A stretch of DNA of 11,606 nucleotides, taken from Erysipelotrichaceae bacterium. GTDB lineage: Bacteria; Bacillota_I; Bacilli_A; Erysipelotrichales; Erysipelotrichaceae. The notes beneath the pieces are model-generated. The model searched no databases and was not told the origin of the DNA. It saw only the letters and a list, made by a program, of their open reading frames with translations. The translations under genes were made by a program, and so were the position numbers. The DNA lies in NCBI GenBank assembly GCA_017620435.1, contig JAFZQL010000087.1, positions 1 to 11,606 on the forward strand. Direction: 5' to 3'. Shown in pieces: positions 1-5,401 of this stretch (the first letter of the stretch is position 1; each line of letters begins with the position of its first letter).

Positions 1-385
1 AGGTACAGGTAAAGGCATCTTTTTCCAGAAGACCCAGTTTCTTCAGCTGCTCCTCGTAGAATGCCTGCTTGTTGTACATAAAACGTTTAAAGACCAGATT
101 CTGCAGGAATGTGGTTGGAACATTCGGGTCCAGCGGTCTAGGGTCAACGGTAAATTTCTGTCCGGATACGACTCCTTCCTGCAATAACGTATCCATCAAC
201 TTGTAGACAGGATCCATGACGCCAAGACCGAAAGATGTAACCAGGTGATTGTAGTCGGAAGTCACTTCCGCCATCTCTTTGGCATCGAAGGCTTCTCCGT
301 ACATCACCAGGGTCTTCATGACCTTCGCCAGCGTTTCTCCCTGTTGTCCATCAAGAATATCCTGCTGTTTCTTTGTTAGTTTCAT
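1..385 (-). CDS. Aconitase X family dehydratase, N-terminal part (cut by window edge)
   Basis: The first 128 residues are visible and the C-terminal remainder lies outside the window. The opening MKLTKKQQDILDGQQGE, then a K-x-LV-x-YGE segment and later DPRPLD, matches the N-terminus of aconitase X (AcnX, DUF521) proteins. That family consists of Fe-S hydro-lyases; characterised members include cis-3-hydroxy-L-proline dehydratase and archaeal phosphomevalonate dehydratase. The substrate here cannot be assigned because the active-site region is missing. The ATG at 385 has an AGGAG ribosome site at about 391-397, and the stop codon of the upstream reductase (TAG, 395-397) forms part of that site. 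The two genes are therefore almost certainly co-transcribed and translationally coupled. By family the protein is soluble and cytoplasmic. I am confident of the family and not of the reaction. Confidence 0.75.
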   Translation of the reverse strand, partial: MKLTKKQQDILDGQQGETLAKVMKTLVMYGEAFDAKEMAEVTSDYNHLVTSFGLGVMDPVYKLMDTLLQEGVVSGQKFTVDPRPLDPNVPTTFLQNLVFKRFMYNKQAFYEEQLKKLGLLEKDAFTCT

Positions 386-394
386 AGATTGCTC

Positions 395-2452
395 CTATAT
401 TTTCATTGCTACTTCATATGCGCGCCAGATGACGGTTCTAAGATTTCCTACCGTCTTGCAGTCGCCGACAAGTTTAAGCTTCCCGGATTCTTCCGCCAGC
501 GGTGCAGGTACATAGCCGACTGATGAGATGACCGTATCACAAGGTATCGTGATCTCTTCGCCGTTTCTTGTACAGATGATCTCTTTGTCTTTGACTTCCT
601 TCAGCGAAGTTTCCAGATAGACCGGAACCTGATGCAGTTCGAACCACTCTCTCAGATAGGAAGAATTGGCCAGACAGACACCGGTCTGCGCGATGAGATC
701 GTCCTTCATCTCCACGATGGAAACATCTTTTCCTTCCAGCGCCAGTTCATAGGCGATCTCGCATCCGGTCAGACCTCCGCCGATCACGGCAACCTTCTTC
801 CCTGTCTTCTTGTTGTTCAGATATTCGCAGGCTTCGATCGTTTTCTCGAAACCCGGGATGTTCAGTTTCCTTGGGCTTGCACCCGTTGCGATCACGATGT
901 CTTTCCCGGCAAAGTGTTCCAGATCCGTGATCTTCTCGTTCAGATGGATCTCGATCTCCAGGTCTTTCATCTTCTTCCGATACCATTCCAGCAGGTCTCT
1001 GAGTTTGCCCTTGTAGGATTCACTGCTGGCAGGAATAAATGTTCCTCCAAGTTTATCGGATGCTTCATAGATGATAGGATTGTGTCCTCTGAGTTTCAGT
1101 ACTCTGGCCGTCTCCATGCCGCCGATACCGCCGCCGATGATAATGATATCTTTTGGTGTATTTGTCTTTCTGATGTAGTGCTTATTTGTCTGCATCGTTT
1201 CCGCGTTGACCGCACATCTGGCAAGATGCAGGGAGTCATAGAGTTCCTGATCGTTTGGAACGCCTTTGTAGTGACACATGTTGAAGCAGCCGTTGTGGCA
1301 GAGGATGCACGGTCTGATATCATCCAGATCATCGTTCATCAGCTTGGTGATCCATTCATTGTCAGCCAGGAACTGTCTGGCAAAACCCGCGCCGTCGATC
1401 TTTCCTTCCTTGATCGACTTTGCTGCCGTTTCAGGATCCATCCTGCCTGCTGCTACCACAGGGATGCTGCAGTATTTTTTGATGTGTTCCACGTATTCCA
1501 GGTTGCAGTTCTCCGGCATGTAGATCGGCGGATGTGCCCAGTACCAGGCATCATAGGTGCCGTTGTCGCAGTTGAGCATGTCGTATCCCGCTTCTTCCAG
1601 GAATTTCACCGCTTCTTCCGATTCCTTCATGTCTCTGCCGACTTCGACGTATTCCTCGCCAGGCAGAGCGCCTTTACGGAAATCTTTCGTCTTGGATACG
1701 ACGGAATACCTCAGGGATACCGGGAAGTCTTTCCCGCATTCCTTCTTGATCGCTTTTACGATCTCAGCGGCAAAACGGTAACGGTTTTCCAGCGATCCGC
1801 CGTATTCGTCCTGTCGTTTGTTCACATATTTCAGAGTGAACTGATCCAGCAGATATCCTTCATGCACGGCATGGATCTCTACTCCGTCAACACCCGCATA
1901 CTGCAGTTTTTTCGCCGTTTTTGCGAAAGCATCGATGAATTCCTGTATTTCCGCTTTGGTCATTTCCCTTGAAGGGACCTTGTCGGACCATCTGTTCGGA
2001 CTTGCGGAAGCGCTGGCCGTGATCTTGTCCAGATCCATGAACGGTTTGGAAACCGCTCTTAACAGCTTATTTGTATACAGCATCTCCATCATCTTAGAGA
2101 TGGTAAAAGATCTGCCGAATCCCGCCGTCAGCTGAACAAAAAGCTTCGCTCCGGTCTTATGGAATTCCGGCATCCACTTCTTTAGATCTTCATACATCCT
2201 GTCGTTCTTGTATAGCCACTGTCCGAACATCGGATTATAGACCGGCTGACATCCCGGAAGCACCAGACCGCAGTTGTTCTTGGCTACCTGCAGAATGAAT
2301 TCTGCGCCCGCCTTGTCGAAATGATTGTTTTCCATCCAGCCCAGAAGATTCGTTCCGCCCATTGAAGTCAGAACAAAACGGTTCTTGATCTCGACGTTGC
2401 CGATCTTCCACGGCGTAAACAGAGGTTCATAGACTTCTTTCATTTTACCCAT
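395..2452 (-). CDS. Old Yellow Enzyme-type FMN/FAD/[4Fe-4S] ene-reductase (FadH / BaiCD-like)
   Basis: This is a 685-residue cytoplasmic flavoprotein with the domain order of 2,4-dienoyl-CoA reductase FadH and the bile-acid enzymes BaiCD/BaiH. It starts with an FMN TIM barrel (about 8-370) carrying the HAVHEGYLLDQF active-site segment (194-205). Fe-S cysteines follow at C382, C385, C389 and probably C413. An FAD Rossmann motif GGGIGGMETA lies at 440-449 and an NAD(P)H Rossmann motif VIGGGLTG at 557-564. Enzymes of this layout pass electrons from NAD(P)H through FAD and the Fe-S cluster to FMN to reduce an activated C=C bond. The substrate is not readable from sequence. The spacing from the third to the fourth cysteine is long (see findings). 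ATG 2452 is chosen because AAGGAG (2460-2465) lies 7 nt upstream; the second ATG (2443) would be too far. It leads the operon with the aconitase-X gene. The host looks anaerobic, which suits an Fe-S reductase. Confidence 0.88.
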   Translation of the reverse strand: MGKMKEVYEPLFTPWKIGNVEIKNRFVLTSMGGTNLLGWMENNHFDKAGAEFILQVAKNNCGLVLPGCQPVYNPMFGQWLYKNDRMYEDLKKWMPEFHKTGAKLFVQLTAGFGRSFTISKMMEMLYTNKLLRAVSKPFMDLDKITASASASPNRWSDKVPSREMTKAEIQEFIDAFAKTAKKLQYAGVDGVEIHAVHEGYLLDQFTLKYVNKRQDEYGGSLENRYRFAAEIVKAIKKECGKDFPVSLRYSVVSKTKDFRKGALPGEEYVEVGRDMKESEEAVKFLEEAGYDMLNCDNGTYDAWYWAHPPIYMPENCNLEYVEHIKKYCSIPVVAAGRMDPETAAKSIKEGKIDGAGFARQFLADNEWITKLMNDDLDDIRPCILCHNGCFNMCHYKGVPNDQELYDSLHLARCAVNAETMQTNKHYIRKTNTPKDIIIIGGGIGGMETARVLKLRGHNPIIYEASDKLGGTFIPASSESYKGKLRDLLEWYRKKMKDLEIEIHLNEKITDLEHFAGKDIVIATGASPRKLNIPGFEKTIEACEYLNNKKTGKKVAVIGGGLTGCEIAYELALEGKDVSIVEMKDDLIAQTGVCLANSSYLREWFELHQVPVYLETSLKEVKDKEIICTRNGEEITIPCDTVISSVGYVPAPLAEESGKLKLVGDCKTVGNLRTVIWRAYEVAMKI

Positions 2453-2476
2453 TGTAAAACTCCTTATATTGTGAAT

Positions 2477-2485
2477 ATTTTAACA
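2477..2485 (-). promoter_or_regulatory. Extended -10 promoter of the reductase/aconitase-X operon
   Basis: Read on the minus strand, TGT followed by TAAAAT (5 of 6 to TATAAT) makes a TGn-type extended -10. No good -35 is present; the upstream region is T-rich and belongs to the preceding terminator. Transcription would start near 2470, giving a leader of about 18 nt that contains the AAGGAG site. The element overlaps one half of the palindrome at 2480-2495. Confidence 0.5.
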
Positions 2486-2495
2486 TATATGTTAA
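2480..2495. promoter_or_regulatory. Perfect 16-bp palindrome, likely repressor operator
   Basis: TTAACATATATGTTAA reads identically on both strands. It sits 27 nt upstream of the reductase start codon and overlaps the extended -10. Dimeric winged-helix or TetR-type regulators use sites of this size and position, so occlusion of polymerase is the simple model. No regulator gene of that kind is visible in the window, so the cognate factor is unknown. AT-richness makes chance symmetry somewhat more likely, but 16 perfect bases exactly at the promoter is a good candidate. Confidence 0.5.
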
Positions 2496-2499
2496 GTAA

Positions 2500-2526
2500 A
2501 GAAAACAAAAATGCCTTTCGGCATTC
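2500..2526 (-). terminator. Rho-independent terminator after the GyrI-like gene
   Basis: On the minus strand AATGCC-GAAA-GGCATT forms a 6-bp stem closed by a GNRA-type tetraloop (2510-2525), followed by a T-rich run TTTTGTTTTC. It begins 4 nt past the stop codon of the GyrI-like gene (2529-2531). It separates that unit from the reductase operon promoter immediately downstream. Confidence 0.75.
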
Positions 2527-2528
2527 TG

Positions 2529-3161
2529 TTATATTCTTTTGATTGGATGTCTGATGACCGTCTTCAGTTTCTGCGGATCGGTCTTTCTGGCGTCAGACAG
2601 ATAGATCTCGTGATGCATGCGCTGATCGGTAATATCCAGGACATATCCCTGCTCTTCCATGTAGGCGTGCATCTTCTCTACGGTTGCCGGTTCATCGTCG
2701 TAAGGTCCGATATGCATGCATTGTACACATAAACCTTCGTCATAGGTGAAGAACTCGACTTTTGAGAAATCTATTTTCTTTTTCCTGGTCGCTGCTTCTA
2801 CTGCCCAGTCAAAGTCTTCCTTTGTAACAAAATCAGGAAGACGGAGTATAGAGATGAATCTGAAGTTTTCCTTGTGCCCGTAGTCGATCCCTTCTATCCC
2901 TTCCTGCCACCAGAAGCCTTCCAGAGGCGGAACGACATAGTCGAAATAGCCCTCGATCCGATGGTCGGTCTTCTTGCTCATCTTGATAGTAAAGGCAATT
3001 CCGTAGAGCAGTCCGATGGTCTGCTTGTATTCCCCATTCTCATCGTTGGGATCACCCTGTCCCCTGACTGCCAGATAGTTCGTTTTCGGTACATCGACGA
3101 TACCGGGCTGATCTTTCGGCAGATAGAATTCCTTGTATTCTTTCTTAAAATCAAAAGCCAT
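2529..3161 (-). CDS. GyrI-like small-molecule-binding domain protein
   Basis: This 210-residue protein contains only a GyrI-like / SOUL-type effector-binding domain and has no DNA-binding domain. Recognisable pieces are the LAVRGQGDPN strand (30-39), an aromatic GFWW pocket segment (82-85), HIGPYDDEPATV (150-161) and a C-terminal HHEIYLSDARKT (183-194). Stand-alone members of this superfamily bind hydrophobic or planar compounds, and some have been shown to hydrolyse cyclopropane-bearing genotoxins. Whether this one is a binder, a sequestering protein or a hydrolase cannot be read from sequence. Its ATG shares one base with the stop of the upstream ATP-grasp gene (TAATG), so the two are probably translationally coupled; an AAAGGA about 10 nt upstream could serve as the ribosome site. 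No signal peptide or membrane segment is visible, so it is cytoplasmic. Confidence 0.82.
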   Translation of the reverse strand: MAFDFKKEYKEFYLPKDQPGIVDVPKTNYLAVRGQGDPNDENGEYKQTIGLLYGIAFTIKMSKKTDHRIEGYFDYVVPPLEGFWWQEGIEGIDYGHKENFRFISILRLPDFVTKEDFDWAVEAATRKKKIDFSKVEFFTYDEGLCVQCMHIGPYDDEPATVEKMHAYMEEQGYVLDITDQRMHHEIYLSDARKTDPQKLKTVIRHPIKRI

Positions 3162-4159
3162 TATTTCAGTATCCTTTCAAATTCCGGTTTCAGTCCCGTA
3201 TCCTTTCCTGTTACGAAGTAGTTCTGCGGCATGTCGTAGCCCGACAGCGGATTGCCTTCGACGATGACTGGTCCTTTTTCGGTAATCGCGATATCCCATC
3301 CGACATAACGGATGTGTTTCTCTACCAGAGCGGCTTTCTTGCACAGTTCCAGCGCTTCCTTGAAGTAAGGGGCCTGGAAACCGATCAGTTCCATCCCACT
3401 CAGAGGATGTTTTGTATAAGTTGAAATCGTCTTGTCCGACCAGCACGGATAGATGATACTGCCGTCATCGGACAGCACGGTATAGATCCCGCCTGCACCG
3501 ACATTGTCCACCGGAGCTTCGCTGGTTCCGATGCGCTGTATCGCATACATGACATGCGGGATATCGTTCTTATCCAGAACGGTAGTTACTCTGACGGTAT
3601 TGATCGAATAAGGATTCAGAAGATTCATCTGTTCGTGCTGAATGATGGAATCCTCCACAAACAGTCTGTTTTCTTTCAGATAATCGTAGATCTCTTTCAG
3701 ATTTGAATCCTTGTTAATTTCGATGTGCCTGTAGATACCCTTTCCGGAGCAGGAATCCGCAGGCTTGGTAAAGAAACGGTCCTTGCCGTTGCAGAATTTC
3801 TCAAAATCCTCATAAGATGAGTTTACGACATCCAGGAATTCCCTTCCCAGCAGGTCTGCAAAGATCTGATTGAACTTCAGTTTATCGTTAAACAGTTCCC
3901 TGTATTCCGGATCGTTCAGTGTCTTGAACAAAGACTGGGAATAATCGAAGTTTACATAGGTATCACGGTCTTTCTGCGGTTTCCCGACAAAATGGAACAG
4001 ATTGTATTCCATGTAGCCGACATGATCCTTCAGGATGCATTTTGCCATGTCAAACAGGATCAGCAGAACCGGTTTTCCTGAATATCGGTGTACTTCTTTC
4101 GCGTTGTTGAGCATTCTTTCGATGCTGGAGAATTCAAATCGTTCAAATATGGAGGCCAT
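3161..4159 (-). CDS. Sugar-transfer associated ATP-grasp family protein
   Basis: Counted from ATG 4159, the 332 residues carry the ATP-grasp signatures of the 'sugar-transfer associated' family. These are a nucleotide loop KPADSCSGKGI (132-142), EDSIIQH (169-175), NTVRVTT (187-193), the NVGAGGI core (219-225), HPLSG (251-255) and a metal-binding end GWDIAI...VEGNP (287-304). ATP-grasp enzymes activate a carboxylate as an acyl-phosphate and ligate it to an amine or similar nucleophile. Members of this family usually lie in capsule or polysaccharide loci, but none is visible here, so substrate and role are unknown. The start is uncertain: TTG 4174 and ATGs at 4165 and 4159 are all in frame and none has a strong ribosome site. 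I chose 4159 because TATAAT at 4171-4166 would place the transcript start on that ATG. The stop overlaps the GyrI-like gene (TAATG). Confidence 0.8.
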   Translation of the reverse strand: MASIFERFEFSSIERMLNNAKEVHRYSGKPVLLILFDMAKCILKDHVGYMEYNLFHFVGKPQKDRDTYVNFDYSQSLFKTLNDPEYRELFNDKLKFNQIFADLLGREFLDVVNSSYEDFEKFCNGKDRFFTKPADSCSGKGIYRHIEINKDSNLKEIYDYLKENRLFVEDSIIQHEQMNLLNPYSINTVRVTTVLDKNDIPHVMYAIQRIGTSEAPVDNVGAGGIYTVLSDDGSIIYPCWSDKTISTYTKHPLSGMELIGFQAPYFKEALELCKKAALVEKHIRYVGWDIAITEKGPVIVEGNPLSGYDMPQNYFVTGKDTGLKPEFERILK

Positions 4160-4165
4160 ACTCAT

Positions 4166-4171
4166 ATTATA
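4166..4171 (-). promoter_or_regulatory. -10 element (TATAAT) of the ATP-grasp unit
   Basis: This is a consensus TATAAT on the minus strand, 6 nt before ATG 4159. No recognisable -35 lies 16-18 nt upstream. If it is used, the transcript would start at or next to the ATG. It lies inside the extended reading frame that begins at TTG 4174, which argues against that longer start if the promoter is real. Confidence 0.45.
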
Positions 4172-4203
4172 CAAAAAAGCGCCTGTTATTGCTTCTCATA
4201 GTT

Positions 4204-4209
4204 TATAAT
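4204..4209 (+). promoter_or_regulatory. -10 element (TATAAT) of the Fic-like gene
   Basis: This is a consensus TATAAT on the plus strand with an expected start near 4216. That leaves a leader of about 15 nt that contains GAGAGG (4218-4223), 7 nt before ATG 4231. The -35 is weak (CTGTTA-like, short spacing). It forms a divergent pair with the minus-strand -10 about 32 bp away. Confidence 0.5.
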
Positions 4210-4230
4210 ATAGCTAAGAGAGGAAAAGCC

Positions 4231-4794
4231 ATGATCAACAAATATACCTTAAGCAGAACACAGAATATCCGTTATGTCGCAGATCATCTGGATGTTTTCA
4301 TCAGAAACAGTCTTGCGCTGTCAAGATATGCCGATGATGACCCTTTCAGAGAGAGAGCAAAAAAGAATTTTGAAGAAGCTTACGCGTATATCATGGAACA
4401 TCAGGATGTCGAAAACGACTACAGATGTCTTCTTGCCCTGCATGAAATGCTGATGAAGGATCTGGACAGCGGCATCAAGACAGAGCTCACCGAGCAACAG
4501 ATCAGCGAACTGAGTGAAATGATCAACCAGCCGGCCAAGGCCAATACCGAGATTGCGATCGATGTGATGCTTTATATCCTGGATAAGAGGCTCTTTTCCG
4601 ATGGCGATGTCAGGGCTGCCCTCATGTTTGCCAACAAGATCATGATCGATAACGGCTGCGGGATCATCACCGTTACGGAAAACAACAAGGATGTATTCAG
4701 AGAGAAACTGAAAGAATACAAAAACAACAAGGACTACGATATTAAAGACTGGGTCTATAAATACTGTATCAAAGGTCCTAAACTTGACCACTAA
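4231..4794 (+). CDS. Fic-fold protein with degenerate catalytic motif
   Basis: This is a 187-residue cytoplasmic protein whose second half follows the Fic helical core. It has LLALHEMLM, an EIAIDVMLYIL helix, then KRLFSDGDVRAALMFAN (around 119-135) and a C-terminal FREKLKEY helix. Active Fic enzymes (AMP-transferases and relatives) carry HPFxxGNGRxxR at this place. Here the catalytic His is Arg (R120), Asn is Asp (D126), the second Gly is Val (V127) and the last Arg is Leu (L131). F122, G125 and R128 remain. Nucleotide transfer by the standard mechanism is therefore not expected, and the protein may be a pseudoenzyme or a binding module. The Fic assignment is my reading of the fold pattern, not a computed match. 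ATG 4231 is preferred over the upstream TTG at 4189 because GAGAGG at 4218-4223 lies 7 nt before it. It is monocistronic, with its own -10 and terminator. Confidence 0.7.
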   Translation: MINKYTLSRTQNIRYVADHLDVFIRNSLALSRYADDDPFRERAKKNFEEAYAYIMEHQDVENDYRCLLALHEMLMKDLDSGIKTELTEQQISELSEMINQPAKANTEIAIDVMLYILDKRLFSDGDVRAALMFANKIMIDNGCGIITVTENNKDVFREKLKEYKNNKDYDIKDWVYKYCIKGPKLDH

Positions 4795-4818
4795 ACCTCT
4801 GCGAAAGAGGTTTTTATA
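4793..4818 (+). terminator. Rho-independent terminator after the Fic-like gene
   Basis: AAACCTCT (4793-4800), loop GCGAA, AGAGGTTT (4806-4813) forms an 8-bp stem running into a T run at 4811-4815. It begins inside the stop codon. The T-rich tail merges directly with the -10 element of the next gene, so terminator and promoter are packed together. Confidence 0.85.
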
Positions 4819-4819
4819 T

Positions 4820-4825
4820 TATAAT
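4820..4825 (+). promoter_or_regulatory. -10 element (TATAAT) of the folate operon
   Basis: This is a consensus TATAAT with 7 nt between it and ATG 4833. The expected transcript start therefore falls on or one base before the start codon. There is no -35 at standard spacing, because that region is the preceding terminator hairpin. There is no room for a leader or riboswitch between it and the gene. Confidence 0.55.
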
Positions 4826-4832
4826 TGATAAT

Positions 4833-5360
4833 ATGAATACAAGGAGATTGACCACCATTTCCATGCTGACGGCACTCTATGTCGTCTTAAGCATTCTGAC
4901 ACCGGTCAAAGTAGCCAACTTCAAGTTTACTTTTGAAGCTTTTCCGATCCTGGTAGCAGGACTTCTTTTTGGTCCTCTGGACGGTCTTTATGTCGGAGGC
5001 ATTGGTTCATTCATCTACCAGTTTTTATTCTCCGGATATGGGATCACGGCTACGACTCCGTTATGGATACTGCCTCATGCCTTAAGCGGACTGCTGGTCG
5101 GATTCTATGCGAAACGGAAAGGTTTTTCATTAAGCTTTATCGAAACGGCCCTGATCGCCTGTCTCAGTGCTCTGCTGGTCACTTCGCTGAACCTGCTGGC
5201 GCTTTACGTCGATTCGAAGCTCTACGGGTATTATTCGTATGCCTTGGTATTTGGCAATCTGATCTTCAAGATCGCTGTCGGAATCATTCTGGCGATCATC
5301 TACAGCATGGCTCTGCCTAAACTGCTGACATTCCTGAAGAAAAAGTTCAACCGGAATTAG
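4833..5360 (+). CDS. folT: Folate-specific ECF transporter S-component (FolT-like)
   Basis: This is a 175-residue integral membrane protein of the ECF substrate-binding family. About six hydrophobic helices lie near residues 7-24, 34-47, 50-67, 77-93, 102-126 and 140-162, with a basic C-terminal tail (KKKFNRN). The FEAFPILVAGLLFGPLDG segment (34-51) is typical of FolT and related vitamin S-components. Such proteins bind folate and dock on a shared EcfT/EcfA energising module, which is not in this window. Direct linkage to fhs, fchA and folD supports folate as the ligand. The start is taken at ATG 4833, because the usual short basic lead (MNTRR) precedes the first helix there. No ribosome site precedes it, and an internal AAGGAG at 4841-4846 is too far from ATG 4863. 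It probably heads the operon. Confidence 0.85.
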   Translation: MNTRRLTTISMLTALYVVLSILTPVKVANFKFTFEAFPILVAGLLFGPLDGLYVGGIGSFIYQFLFSGYGITATTPLWILPHALSGLLVGFYAKRKGFSLSFIETALIACLSALLVTSLNLLALYVDSKLYGYYSYALVFGNLIFKIAVGIILAIIYSMALPKLLTFLKKKFNRN

Positions 5361-5401
5361 ACCGGTCATCATACATCTTATAAGAAAGAGAGGAAACCGC
5401 T

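Noticed and set aside
632..1972. A long open frame (446 codons) on the plus strand opposite the reductase gene
   Set aside because: Its translation resembles no family, it lacks a ribosome site, and it lies wholly antisense to a clearly recognisable flavoprotein. It is explained by the codon bias of the opposite strand.
5350..5366. ACCGG...CCGGT inverted repeat between folT and fhs as a terminator
   Set aside because: The stem is only 5 bp and no T run follows it, so read-through into fhs is expected.
5361..5401. TATAAG near 5380 as a promoter for fhs
   Set aside because: The -10 match is moderate, and the only -35 candidate (TTAGAC) is poor. Co-transcription with folT explains expression better.
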